Origin: Anaerolineae bacterium
GTDB lineage: Bacteria; Chloroflexota; Anaerolineae; Aggregatilineales; J027
Reading direction: 5' to 3'
Length of the DNA: 64,000 nt
Assembly (NCBI GenBank): GCA_008933735.1
Contig: WBUL01000014.1
Span: 1 to 64,000, forward strand
Shown here piece by piece: positions 9,829 to 19,511 of the stretch. Position 1 is the first letter of the stretch. The number at the start of each line of letters is the position of its first letter. The notes below the pieces were generated by a model that had not been told where the DNA came from, did no database searches, and was given only the letters and a program-made list of their open reading frames with translations. A program made the position numbers and the translations under genes.

Positions 9829-10170
9829 TTGCTGTTGGGTGCCTATCGCCCTTGTTGCGGTAATCACACAGCATATCCCGACTGTAATCATGGCATGGCG
9901 GTTCTGGGTTTATTGGAATTGATGGCGTCCCAGGGCGCATCCGAAGCAGAGCTTTATCAGGCAGCATTCGCCTTTAATAGCTATGCCTTTAGGGAAGATT
10001 ATGTGATGCTGGCAGCATATTTCTCGCAAGACGATGTGCTCTGGTCAGATGTTGATCCGCGCAGTGTGTTGAGCGTTGATTACTCAAGCGGACGGTCAGC
10101 CCAGAAAATTGCTGCCCGCGTTGGGACTATTCCTGGTATGCCTGGTCAAAGTGGGAGTTGCGGCACATAA
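9829..10170 (+). pseudogene. Probable N-terminally truncated Cys-containing protein
   Basis: LLGAYRPCCGNHTAYPDCNHGMAVLGLLELMASQGASEAELYQAAFAFNSYAF... ending GQSGSCGT; in-frame TAG shortly upstream and no ATG start. Confidence 0.45.
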
Positions 10171-10210
10171 GTCCAGGATCCTCTGTTTTTGCTTCCAGTT
10201 CATTAGTCGC

Positions 10211-10828
10211 ATGAGCGATGTGAGACTAACCGACGAACACTGGACAAAAATTCGGGATTTCTTGAGACAAGACCCGAATGCCGATGTGGGAAACGAGGCA
10301 GAATGCCGTCGTTTCGTGGAAGCCGTGAAATGGCGAAGTCGCAGCGGGGCCCAGTGGCGCTTGCTGCCCGCTGGTGCGAAAATGGCGTGTGGGAACGAAT
10401 GCTTGAACATTTCGCTGACGATCCCGATATGGAAAATGGCATGGTGGACAGCACGGTGGTGCGTGCTCATGCCAGTGCCGCTGGGGCCACAAAAAAACGG
10501 CGGGGCAGCGCCACGACATCATCAAGGCGCATGATCTGACCGTTGACCTGGCATTTGAGCACCTGATCGCCGATCGCAGCTATGGCGCGAAGGATTTTAT
10601 TTTGTTGATGAACTGCACGCCAGGGGCATTGAAGTGGTCATTCCACCCAACAAAAATGCCAAAGCGCCGCGCCAATACGATGCATGGCGCTATCGGGAAC
10701 GGCATCTGATGGAGTGTTTTATTGGCAAAATCAAGTATTTTCGGCGTATCTTTTCTCGCTTCGACAAGCTGGCAAAGCGCTATCTCGGTTTCCTGCACTT
10801 TGTCAGCTCACTCATCTGGTTACGCTGA
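10211..10828 (+). mobile_element. Decayed IS5-family transposase
   Basis: MSDVRLTDEHWTKIRDFL...SGAQWRLLPA, then other frames RWCENGVWERMLEHFADDPDMENGMVDSTVVRAH and RGIEVVIPPNKNAKAPRQYDAWRYRERHLMECFIGKIKYFRRIFSRFDKLAKRYLGFLHFVSSLIWLR; frameshifts and internal gaps. Confidence 0.85.
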
Positions 10829-10832
10829 AATG

Positions 10833-11090
10833 TCAATACAACCTAGCAAGCACCCGGACTAATTCCAGGGCACTTTGTTTGGCTTCCAGGGTAGGCAGGC
10901 GGTTGGTCTCCAGCAGCAGGGCATGGTCAATGTCATCCGGGTCAATTTCATCCTCAAAAAAGTAGAGTAAGGGCACCTGTAAAACGCTGGCAAAAACCGG
11001 CACCTCGGTCGCATACACGCGCCGCTTCCCGATTGCATAGTTGTGGGCATCCTGAGTTAAAAGCCTACGCGGATGCGCTAAATGTAACCC
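10833..11090 (-). pseudogene. XRE-type regulator C-terminal fragment
   Basis: LTQDAHNYAIGKRRVYATEVPVFASVLQVPLLYFFEDEIDPDDIDHALLLETNRLPTLEAKQSALELVRVLARLY; HTH part mostly missing. Confidence 0.6.
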
Positions 11091-11092
11091 TC

Positions 11093-12202
11093 TTAATCGA
11101 ATTCATGCAGTGCACTTGCCGTCGATTTCGAGGTCTCTCTGACTTCTTCAGCGGTGACCTCGCGCCCTAACTCATGCGAACGGTAGATGCCTTCTGAAAT
11201 CAACATGGTATTGAGGGCAATCTCGGCAGTTGGCAGCAGGTCTACCTGACCCTGCAAAGCAGCGACCCAATGCTGTTGGGAACTGTCGTAGGCATAGGCA
11301 CGGTCATCCAGCCGATGGGTGCGAATCTGAAATGCCTCCAAATCCACTTTGGCATCAATTTCCAGGTCTCCTTCATTGTGAAAGAACCCGAACGGATTGA
11401 GACGGATGCCCCCTGCCGAGCCAACGATAGATGATCCCTCGAACTTATCAAGATGGATTGCCCAGGATTCAATCACATCGAGGGTGAGATTGTTATCAAA
11501 CCGGATGTATCCGATACCGAGTTCTTCGACATTGTAACCGCTCTTTCGACGGCGTTCTTCATTCATAGATGTTTCCTGATAGATGTTGCCCGTGATCGTC
11601 CTGACCACCGGATTGCCCAGAAGGTAGAGAACCTGGGCAATGTGATAGACCCCCATGTCGTACAGAGCACCGCCGCTGGCAAATTCCTTCTGAACAAAGA
11701 ACTCACTGCCATAGCCATCCACGTAAGGGCGACCCCGCCGCCGAAATCCGGTGGAGCGGGCATGATACAGCCTGCCGAGCCGACCCATATCAATGAGAGC
11801 TTTGGCAGCTTTGGTCTCATTGGTAAAGAGGGAGAACAACTGTATGCTCAGCTTTCGTCCGGTGCGCCGGGCGGCGGCAAGCATCTGTTCGGCATCAATG
11901 TAAGAACCAGCCATTGGTTTTTCGCAGTAGACATGCTTGCCAGCTTCCAGGGCAGCGACTGTAACCGGCATATGCAGGTTGTTGTGGAGAGCGACATTGA
12001 CTGCATCCAGATCATCCCGGCGCAGGAGTTCACGAAAATCGGTATAGGTATGCGGGATTCTGTACGAGGCAGCCACCCGCTGGAGTTCTGCCTCGTTGAT
12101 GTCTGCGGCTGCGACGATTTCGACATCGCTGAGCTTCTGGTAGTTTTCAAGATGACGTTTGCCGATCTGGCCAACGCCGATAATGCCAATCCGTAGTGAC
12201 AT
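11093..12202 (-). CDS. Gfo/Idh/MocA-family oxidoreductase
   Basis: [20 protein letters not shown] Rossmann start and [11 protein letters not shown] motif. Confidence 0.95.
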   Translation of the reverse strand: MSLRIGIIGVGQIGKRHLENYQKLSDVEIVAAADINEAELQRVAASYRIPHTYTDFRELLRRDDLDAVNVALHNNLHMPVTVAALEAGKHVYCEKPMAGSYIDAEQMLAAARRTGRKLSIQLFSLFTNETKAAKALIDMGRLGRLYHARSTGFRRRGRPYVDGYGSEFFVQKEFASGGALYDMGVYHIAQVLYLLGNPVVRTITGNIYQETSMNEERRRKSGYNVEELGIGYIRFDNNLTLDVIESWAIHLDKFEGSSIVGSAGGIRLNPFGFFHNEGDLEIDAKVDLEAFQIRTHRLDDRAYAYDSSQQHWVAALQGQVDLLPTAEIALNTMLISEGIYRSHELGREVTAEEVRETSKSTASALHEFD

Positions 12203-12204
12203 GT

Positions 12205-13038
12205 CTATGACCCCTTCAGAATCCGCTCAATGAGTGATCGGGTCTTCTGGACTGCTCCATATTCATCGCCGTCCCGAGGAACGCTTTCGATGCCCCAGAC
12301 ACCGTCATACCCGGCATCCACCAGCAGCTTGATGGCTTTTGGCAGATCAACGGTGGGGTCGTTGCCCTGTTCGTCAAACTCAAAGGTTTTGACGTGAACC
12401 GAACGCGCATAGCGAGCGCACATCTCCCAACCCCTGTCTTGCATACCTTCTGCCCAGTTGTTGGTGTCGAACAACAGCCCAATTCCGTCAACAGCTTGAA
12501 AAATTCTGACGATGTTGTCGGGGACATTGTTTGCGCCCCAGTGATTTTCCATCAGGAGTTCCAGACCCGCGTCCTGTGTCCGTTTGAGGAGGTCCCGATA
12601 CCCTTCCACGATGAGATCAAACATCTCCTCAGACATCTCGGATGTGCCGCCTGTGTCGATGCGAATCTGGCTGGCACCCAATTGCTGAGCCACCGCGATC
12701 CATCGGTAGGCTGAGGCACGATTGGCGTGGCGGGCTTCGGGGGTGGGTTCGTAGATATGTGCCCCATCGACTGCCAGACACGCGAGGGGAAGCCCGGATT
12801 CCTCAATCGCCGTCTTAACATTATTGGCATAGGCAAGATTCTCCGGGGAAAAGGAGGCGTTTCTGTCGCCCCGTTTCTTGAGGGCAAGGTCTTCCTGTGT
12901 TAAGCTCGCCAGATGACCATTCCAGGGGTCTAGCTGAGCCATGCCCATGTCCTTGCTATCTTGGATGTACTTGAACATGTCCTGCTGACCTGACGCCAGC
13001 AGACGATGGAAACTATAAGAGGCAATACTAAACTTCAT
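12205..13038 (-). CDS. Sugar phosphate isomerase/epimerase (xylose isomerase-like TIM barrel)
   Basis: [59 protein letters not shown]. Confidence 0.9.
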   Translation of the reverse strand: MKFSIASYSFHRLLASGQQDMFKYIQDSKDMGMAQLDPWNGHLASLTQEDLALKKRGDRNASFSPENLAYANNVKTAIEESGLPLACLAVDGAHIYEPTPEARHANRASAYRWIAVAQQLGASQIRIDTGGTSEMSEEMFDLIVEGYRDLLKRTQDAGLELLMENHWGANNVPDNIVRIFQAVDGIGLLFDTNNWAEGMQDRGWEMCARYARSVHVKTFEFDEQGNDPTVDLPKAIKLLVDAGYDGVWGIESVPRDGDEYGAVQKTRSLIERILKGS

Positions 13039-13081
13039 CTCGGGATTCCTTTCAGTGTGTTCATTTCACTCGGTAGAGCCT

Positions 13082-14602
13082 TCACAGGGCTACCGGCAAT
13101 TTACCAGTCGGCATAAACTCTCCCAGCAGTGCATCCACGATGGCTTCCAGGGAAGGTGTGCTGTCCCCGCAACTGCACATGACGGTCGAGGCGGAGAGCT
13201 GCTGAATATCATATGGGTTACGCAGACATAATAAAACAGTCTTCGGATGTTCTCCAAGTAACTGCTTCGCTGCTTGCTGCTGTGCGGGCAGCAGATGAGC
13301 GTTTCGAGTAGCGACCACCAGTATATCGCATTCCCGAACCAATTGATGAGCACGTTCCAGGTTGTCTGGATTTTGTGGATCCAATATTACACTCTGTAAG
13401 GTGGGCAGCTTGCGGCGGAGTACATCGGACAGCAGGTTCAACCCGGTGGCATCCATTGCCTGCGAAACCAGATTGGGCGAGAACTCGATCAGCCCTACCT
13501 TAGAATCACCCAGCGGGAGAAGGCTTCCGGCTTTGTGCAGGACAATACTGGCACGGGCAGCCTTTTGACCGACGGCCAGATGAGCAGGCTGGCGTATCAG
13601 CGCCGGATTGGTTGTTACCTCCACTGCGTAGGTTTCTTTGAGAGCAGTCACCCGTTGAACTGCTGCCTCAACCTGCGCTTCTGGGAGTTCTCCTGACCGG
13701 ACAGCCGCCACCAATGCCTCGAATGCTTCTTTCTGGCGTTTTTCGGTATGGGAAAACAAGATCACGTCGGCTCCCGCCTGAGCCGCACGGACGCCCGATT
13801 CGGCCGCCGAGTAGTACTTGGTGATCGCACTCATTTCCAGACAGTCAGTGCAGATAACACCCTCGAATGCCATTTCTTCGCGGAGCAGTCCGGTGATGAT
13901 CCGGCGCGACAGGGTGGCAGGATACTGTGGATCGAGTTCCGGGAACTTCACATGGGTAATCATCACTGAGGCAATACCACTGTTGATAACCGTCTGGAAA
14001 GGTACCAGATCGCCGGCACGTAGATCAGCCAGCGTATCTTCGATGATCGCCAGGTCTTCATGGGTATCGACAGGTGTGTTGCCTAATCCTGGAAAATGCT
14101 TGGCAGAAGCAATAACACCAGCCCTGGCGAATCCCCGTGCCTGAGCAGCCGCCAGCCTGCCAACAAGGTTTTTATCGCTGCCGAGGGATCGCGTGCCCAC
14201 GCTGGGGTTGTCGATGTTACGTGTCATATCCACTACCGGAGCCAGGTTCCAGTTGATGCCCACTGCCCGAAGTTCCTTCCCCATCATTTCTGCCACTTCT
14301 TCCGCCAGGGCTTCGGAACCTGCCGCGCCCAGTGCCATCGCGCCAGGGCTTTCGGTGAAACCCCGCCGCAGGCGAGAGACTGCGCCGCCTTCCTGGTCGA
14401 TAGAAATAAACAGGGGGTATGGAGAAGCCTGGCGAAGCGAGTGGGTGAGTTCTGCCAGTTGTTCCGGGGTGCCAACATTGCGGGCAAACAGAATAATGCC
14501 GCCCAGATGCCCCCGCGCCAGCCACTCTAAGAGGTAGGCCGGAGCTTGCAGCCCCTCGAACCCGACCATCAGCATTTGACCGATTTTTTCTTCCAGCTTC
14601 AT
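13082..14602 (-). CDS. nagZ: Glycoside hydrolase family 3 (beta-N-acetylhexosaminidase, NagZ-like)
   Basis: MKLEEKIGQMLMVGFEG, SIDQEGGAVSRLRRGFTESPGA, ASAKHFPGLGNTPVDTHEDLA. Confidence 0.88.
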   Translation of the reverse strand: MKLEEKIGQMLMVGFEGLQAPAYLLEWLARGHLGGIILFARNVGTPEQLAELTHSLRQASPYPLFISIDQEGGAVSRLRRGFTESPGAMALGAAGSEALAEEVAEMMGKELRAVGINWNLAPVVDMTRNIDNPSVGTRSLGSDKNLVGRLAAAQARGFARAGVIASAKHFPGLGNTPVDTHEDLAIIEDTLADLRAGDLVPFQTVINSGIASVMITHVKFPELDPQYPATLSRRIITGLLREEMAFEGVICTDCLEMSAITKYYSAAESGVRAAQAGADVILFSHTEKRQKEAFEALVAAVRSGELPEAQVEAAVQRVTALKETYAVEVTTNPALIRQPAHLAVGQKAARASIVLHKAGSLLPLGDSKVGLIEFSPNLVSQAMDATGLNLLSDVLRRKLPTLQSVILDPQNPDNLERAHQLVRECDILVVATRNAHLLPAQQQAAKQLLGEHPKTVLLCLRNPYDIQQLSASTVMCSCGDSTPSLEAIVDALLGEFMPTGKLPVAL

Positions 14603-14650
14603 GGCACGTACTTTCCTGTTCTGCAAATCTATTTGCATTTTACACCGAAT

Positions 14651-14672
14651 TGGACTATACTGGTATAGTCCA
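14651..14672. promoter_or_regulatory. Perfect inverted repeat, candidate GntR (NagR/DasR-like) operator
   Basis: TGGACTATAC-TG-GTATAGTCCA, 10 bp arms, about 48 nt upstream of the NagZ start. Confidence 0.6.
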
Positions 14673-14713
14673 GTGAAAGAAGTACCTTCTTTGGGCAAAA
14701 CCCTGGAAGGTGA

Positions 14714-14743
14714 TTGACAAAGTTCTGAAACAAATCATATAAT
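14714..14743 (+). promoter_or_regulatory. Sigma70-type promoter of the lacI gene
   Basis: TTGACA (14714-14719), 18 nt, TATAAT (14738-14743). Confidence 0.7.
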
Positions 14744-14748
14744 ATATA

Positions 14749-14762
14749 TGGGAACGCTCCCA
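14749..14762. promoter_or_regulatory. LacI-family operator copy 1
   Basis: TGGGAACGCTCCCA; identical copy at 15848. Confidence 0.8.
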
Positions 14763-14801
14763 GAATTGTTCCCAGAAATATTATCCAAGGGGCGTCGAAA
14801 C

Positions 14802-15830
14802 GTGCCTAAGGATCTGAGTTTAGAAGATATTGCACGATTAAGCGGTGTTTCCAGATCAACCGTATCGCGGGTTATTAACGATCAGCCGTATGTCAGCCAG
14901 AAAAACCGCGAGAAAGTTTTACGTATTATCCGGGAACACAACTTCCAACCCAACCTGGCCGCGCGGGCACTGGCTTCCCAGCGATCTAGAGTTATTGGTG
15001 TCTTAATACCCCACGATGTCAGTGACTTGTTTGCCGACCCCTTCTTCCCTATTTTGCTCAAAGGCATCACGCTGGCGAGCAACGAACTCGGTTATGGGGT
15101 CACTCTATGGCTGTCCACGGTTCGCAACCATCACCGTAGTTTCTATGACTCTGTCTTCAATGAGAGTCTGATCGACGGTCTGATTATTGCCTCTGCCACT
15201 TTCGATGAGACTTTCCTGAAATGGCTGTCTAATTTCAGAAAACCCTCGGTATTTGTGGGAGCCGCACCGTCTTCAATGCCCAATGTCAGCTTTGTGGATG
15301 TTGACAACCGGAACGGGGGCTTCATGGCGACCCGCCATTTGCTGGATATAGGCTGTCACCGTATTGGGATGATTGAGGGACGCCAGAAGCAAAGTTCGAG
15401 CGATCAGCGGCGCGAAGGTTACATCGAAGCCCTGGAAAAAGCCGATATTCCTATCGACCCGGAATTGATTATCCCTCACGGCAACTATACCGAGAGCGGC
15501 GGGTATGAAGCGATGAAGCGGCTGCTCGTCCGCGATGTGGACGGTGTCTTTGCCGCCAGTGACATCATGGCATTGGGCGCGATGCGAGCCATCCGTGAGG
15601 CCGGTCTCCGCGTGCCGCAGGATATTGCCGTGATCGGTTTTGATGGCGTGCCCTATGGAGCAATATCCAACCCACCCTTGTCCACAATCAGCCAACCCAT
15701 TGACTTACTGGGCGAAGAAACGGCGCGAACTCTGGTCTATGTTCTGGACAATGATGTTCCGCACGCTTTGTACAAAATCTTGCCTGTGGCGTTGGTTGTG
15801 CGGGAATCAACCTCAAGAATGGTTGATTAG
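14802..15830 (+). CDS. LacI-family transcriptional regulator
   Basis: DLSLEDIARLSGVSRSTVSRVINDQPYVSQKNREKVLRII HTH. GTG start at 14802 preferred because ATG 14748 lies at the operator. Confidence 0.92.
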   Translation: MPKDLSLEDIARLSGVSRSTVSRVINDQPYVSQKNREKVLRIIREHNFQPNLAARALASQRSRVIGVLIPHDVSDLFADPFFPILLKGITLASNELGYGVTLWLSTVRNHHRSFYDSVFNESLIDGLIIASATFDETFLKWLSNFRKPSVFVGAAPSSMPNVSFVDVDNRNGGFMATRHLLDIGCHRIGMIEGRQKQSSSDQRREGYIEALEKADIPIDPELIIPHGNYTESGGYEAMKRLLVRDVDGVFAASDIMALGAMRAIREAGLRVPQDIAVIGFDGVPYGAISNPPLSTISQPIDLLGEETARTLVYVLDNDVPHALYKILPVALVVRESTSRMVD

Positions 15831-15847
15831 CTTTTTTTGGGGCGATT

Positions 15848-15861
15848 TGGGAACGCTCCCA
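15848..15861. promoter_or_regulatory. LacI-family operator copy 2, upstream of sugar ABC operon
   Basis: TGGGAACGCTCCCA, identical to copy 1. Confidence 0.8.
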
Positions 15862-15948
15862 GACCGCATAGAAGGAGGTAAGCGAAGCGCAGATAGATAA
15901 CACAAAACGCAGTTCAACATCAGTGATTAAAACTAAGGAAGGAATAAA

Positions 15949-17331
15949 ATGATTAAGCATTTTAGACTCTTGATCGTTCTTACGCTTCTCGTCGGCGTTC
16001 TGGTGGTAACTGCCAGCCCGGTTGCCAAGGCACAGGATAGGGTGAAGATCATCTGGTTCTGCTGCCTGGGCTCAGGTGACAATCCGCAGCAGCAGGAAAC
16101 CCAACTAAGAGTTGTTGATGAATTCAATGCCAGCCAGGACGAGATCGAGCTAGAAATTCAGATCACCGTCTTTGCTGATGCCGACGACGCTTTCAGCACC
16201 CTGGTTGGTGCTGGCAATGCCCCCGATGTTGTGGGCCCTGTTGGCTTCGGTGGCTCCAACCGGTTTGCCGGGCAGTGGCTTGACCTCGAACCCTATATCG
16301 AGGCCTCTGGTATGGATCTGGCGACTATCCCCGAAAATCTGGTTGAATCCTATCGCACTCTGGGCGAAGGGCTGACCGGTATTCCGTTTGCCATCTTCCC
16401 CGGTGTGCTGTTCTACAATGTTGACCTGTTTGATGAGGCGGGTTTGAACTATCCTCCGAGCGTGGCTGGCGATCCCTATATCATGCCGGATGGCACCGAA
16501 GTCCCCTGGGATTACAACACGGTGACCGAAATCGCCAAGATTCTGACCGTCGATGCCAACGGCAATGATGCCACCAGCCCTGACTTTGATCCCACCCAGA
16601 TCGTCCAATGGGGTTGGGTCGACCAGTATGGTACCCTGCGCTCTGAATTCCATACCTTTGGGGCGAACTATGTTGTGGATGAAAACGGTCAGGTTCATAT
16701 CTGGGATAACTGGCGTGCACGGGCTCAATGGATGTGGGATGGGGTTTGGACACATCACTTCATCCCGACGAACAGCGAGCTGAACAGTGACCTTCTGGCT
16801 GGCAATGCCTTCAATTCTGGTCGCGTGGGGATGGCACGCACGATGGCCTGGTATACCTGCTGTATGAATGATCTGACAGCAACGGACACCAGCTTCGACA
16901 TCGCGGTGCAGCCTGCTTACGAGGGCACCATCTATGCCCCCATCGACCTGGATACTTTCCGCATCCACAAAGACAGTAAGCACCCCGAAGAAGCCTTCAA
17001 AGTCCTGCAATACCTGCTGGGTGAAGCCGCTGGCGACCTGCTGAACGTCTATGGCGCCTTCCCGGTCCGCACCGAACTGCAAGAAGGCTGGCTCCAGGCG
17101 AAGGCTGAACAGTATCCCAGCGTGACCCACTGGGAGGTGATCCCCAACAGTGCTGCGCTGGCACCCAACCCGCACCATGAAGAGTGGTATCCTAACTACA
17201 ATGAGGGTCAAGACCGCTTCGATGAATTCAGAGTCCTGTTGTTTAGCGATGACGGCGGCAGTATGGACGTGAATGCAGAATTGGATCGGCTTGAGTCGGA
17301 TCTTCAGGCAATTGTTGACGCAGGTGGATAG
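15949..17331 (+). CDS. ABC transporter sugar-binding lipoprotein/protein
   Basis: Signal peptide; extracellular solute-binding family 1 features (LVGAGNAPDVVGP, GLTGIPFAIFPGVLFYNVDLFDEAGL). Confidence 0.92.
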   Translation: MIKHFRLLIVLTLLVGVLVVTASPVAKAQDRVKIIWFCCLGSGDNPQQQETQLRVVDEFNASQDEIELEIQITVFADADDAFSTLVGAGNAPDVVGPVGFGGSNRFAGQWLDLEPYIEASGMDLATIPENLVESYRTLGEGLTGIPFAIFPGVLFYNVDLFDEAGLNYPPSVAGDPYIMPDGTEVPWDYNTVTEIAKILTVDANGNDATSPDFDPTQIVQWGWVDQYGTLRSEFHTFGANYVVDENGQVHIWDNWRARAQWMWDGVWTHHFIPTNSELNSDLLAGNAFNSGRVGMARTMAWYTCCMNDLTATDTSFDIAVQPAYEGTIYAPIDLDTFRIHKDSKHPEEAFKVLQYLLGEAAGDLLNVYGAFPVRTELQEGWLQAKAEQYPSVTHWEVIPNSAALAPNPHHEEWYPNYNEGQDRFDEFRVLLFSDDGGSMDVNAELDRLESDLQAIVDAGG

Positions 17332-17352
17332 CAGCCACCTGGCATAGCAACT

Positions 17353-17380
17353 GGGCAGTCGTTCTCTAGCGCGACTGCCC
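17353..17380 (+). other. Intercistronic hairpin 1
   Basis: GGGCAGTCG ... CGACTGCCC, 9 bp perfect arms. Confidence 0.7.
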
Positions 17381-17399
17381 AACACAGAAGTACGATTGA

Positions 17400-17444
17400 C
17401 GACCCGCCTTTCTTCACCAACAGCCTTACTCATAAGGCGGGTCG
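17400..17444 (+). other. Intercistronic hairpin 2
   Basis: CGACCCGCCTT ... AAGGCGGGTCG, 11 bp perfect arms. Confidence 0.75.
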
Positions 17445-17474
17445 TTTCAATCTTGTTGAAGGGCTAATCTTATC

Positions 17475-18422
17475 ATGACAGAGCAAATAGCTTCTTCCCA
17501 ATTCAGGGCAACTGACATGAAACAAAGCAAAACCCGGTCGCTTTTACAGCAGCAGCGAACGTGGGGCTGGATTTTTCTTTCGCCGTGGATCGCAGGTTTT
17601 TTCTTGTTTACATTGTTCCCGTTGATGGTATCTCTCTACCTCAGCTTTACAGATTTCGACATTGGAGGGAAGCCCCACTGGAATGGGTTGGATAACTGGA
17701 GGAGACTGTTCAACGATCCAGCAACGAGCCATTCGCTGTGGATCACTCTGCGCTTCGGTATGATTATGCTTCCGGTGTCCATCATCTTTCCCTTGCTGCT
17801 GGCTGCCCTGCTGAATTCAAAATATTTGGCAGGGAAAAGAGTGCTGCGCGTCTTGTTCTACATGCCTTATATGGTGCCAGCCATTTCTGGCGTCTATATC
17901 TGGCAGAGCTTCCTCAATGGACAAACAGGCTTGCTGAACCGCATCCTGGTCTGGGCTGGCATGAGCGACCCCCCTGACTGGCTTTTCAACGCGACCTGGA
18001 TATCTCCCGCCCTTGTGGTGGTGGGGCTGTGGGGTGTGGGCAACGCCATGCTGACTATGCTGGCTGGAATGCAGGGTGTCCCCACCGAAATGTACGAAGC
18101 CGCTCGTGTCGATGGAGCGGGGATACTCACACGATTCTTACGCATCACCCTCCCCATGATTTCGCCGGTTATCCTTTATAATCTGGTGCTGACAATTATC
18201 GGACTGATGCAGTATTTCGTTCTGCCTTACGCGCTTTCTTCCCAGACAAGGGTTAATCCAGAACTCCAGTTCATCAACCTGCATTTGTACCAAACAGGTT
18301 TCCTGTATGGACATATGGGTTATGCTTCAGCCATCGCCTGGTTTCTCTTTGCAATCGCTTTGCTGCTGACTATTTTCGTATTGTACACATCGCGCCGTTG
18401 GGTTTATTACGCAGGAGGATGA
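17475..18422 (+). CDS. Sugar ABC transporter permease (MalF type)
   Basis: EAARVDGAGILTRFLRITLPMISPVI EAA loop. Confidence 0.95.
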   Translation: MTEQIASSQFRATDMKQSKTRSLLQQQRTWGWIFLSPWIAGFFLFTLFPLMVSLYLSFTDFDIGGKPHWNGLDNWRRLFNDPATSHSLWITLRFGMIMLPVSIIFPLLLAALLNSKYLAGKRVLRVLFYMPYMVPAISGVYIWQSFLNGQTGLLNRILVWAGMSDPPDWLFNATWISPALVVVGLWGVGNAMLTMLAGMQGVPTEMYEAARVDGAGILTRFLRITLPMISPVILYNLVLTIIGLMQYFVLPYALSSQTRVNPELQFINLHLYQTGFLYGHMGYASAIAWFLFAIALLLTIFVLYTSRRWVYYAGG

Positions 18423-18426
18423 TCTC

Positions 18427-19500
18427 GTGGCCGCAAATTCACCCCAAATGCAAATTTCCTATTATCAGGCTCGTCAGCTCCGCCGCTTTGGGCTGACGGC
18501 GCTGGTGACGCTCTTTACACTCCTTCTGCTCAGCGTCTATCTCATGCCGTTTGCTAATATGATGACAGTCTCTCTACGAGATGTTCTGGCGGTCTCCAAA
18601 TTAAAAGAAGTTCCCCTTTTGCCCGAAGTGCCAAGCGTTTATAACTATGAAGGCAAAGACTACCCCGTCTTTCAGGTGACTATCGATTCCGAACCAAAAG
18701 AGCTTGCCCTCGTCAAACCAGGACGTCAGGTCAGCCAGTTTATTGATCCTGAAAACCCCGATGCGGGCTTCATTGAGTGGGAAGGCAACTGGCGCCAGTT
18801 GGTACAGGTTCAGAAGCTCGCCCCGCGTTGGGAAAACTTTGAAGAAGCCTGGACTCAGGTGCGGTTTCCGCTGCTTTTCCGAAATACACTCATCATCGCA
18901 GTGGTGGGGGTGATCGGTACGCTGCTGTCATGTATTTGTGTCGCTTACGCCTTCGCACGTTTCCCGATCCCTGGCAAGAATATCCTATTTGTCATCCTCA
19001 TCAGCACGATCATCCTGCCCAATCAGGTCACCCTGATCCCGACTTACATCTTTTTCTCCGAGATCAACTGGACCGGAACCTGGCTGCCTTTGATGATCCC
19101 TCATTTCTTTGCCAATGCCTATAACGTTTTTCTGCTGCGTCAATACTTCCTGACCCTGCCGAAAGAGCTGGAGGATGCAGCTATGGTTGATGGTGCAGGG
19201 CCTCTCCGTGTCCTGCTTCAGGTGATTATTCCGCAGTCCTGGCCCGCCATTGTTGCCGTTGCCATTTTCCATTTTGTCTTTGCCTGGAACGACTTTTTCG
19301 CCCCCTTGATCTATCTGCTGGGCAAACGCGACTTGCAGCCAATCTCGGTGGGTGTGCAGGTTTTCAATGCCCGTTACGGTTCACGCCCTGATTTGATACA
19401 AGCCACCTCGCTTATGGCACTGGTGCTGCCGGTTATCATCTTCTTCCTGGCGCAACGGTTCTTTATGCGCGGCGTGGTAATCACGGGTGTTGAGAAGTAG
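18427..19500 (+). CDS. Sugar ABC transporter permease (MalG type)
   Basis: ELEDAAMVDGAGPLRVLLQVIIPQSWPA EAA loop, MRGVVITGVEK C-terminus. Confidence 0.95.
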   Translation: MAANSPQMQISYYQARQLRRFGLTALVTLFTLLLLSVYLMPFANMMTVSLRDVLAVSKLKEVPLLPEVPSVYNYEGKDYPVFQVTIDSEPKELALVKPGRQVSQFIDPENPDAGFIEWEGNWRQLVQVQKLAPRWENFEEAWTQVRFPLLFRNTLIIAVVGVIGTLLSCICVAYAFARFPIPGKNILFVILISTIILPNQVTLIPTYIFFSEINWTGTWLPLMIPHFFANAYNVFLLRQYFLTLPKELEDAAMVDGAGPLRVLLQVIIPQSWPAIVAVAIFHFVFAWNDFFAPLIYLLGKRDLQPISVGVQVFNARYGSRPDLIQATSLMALVLPVIIFFLAQRFFMRGVVITGVEK

Positions 19501-19511
19501 GGTCATGGCAA

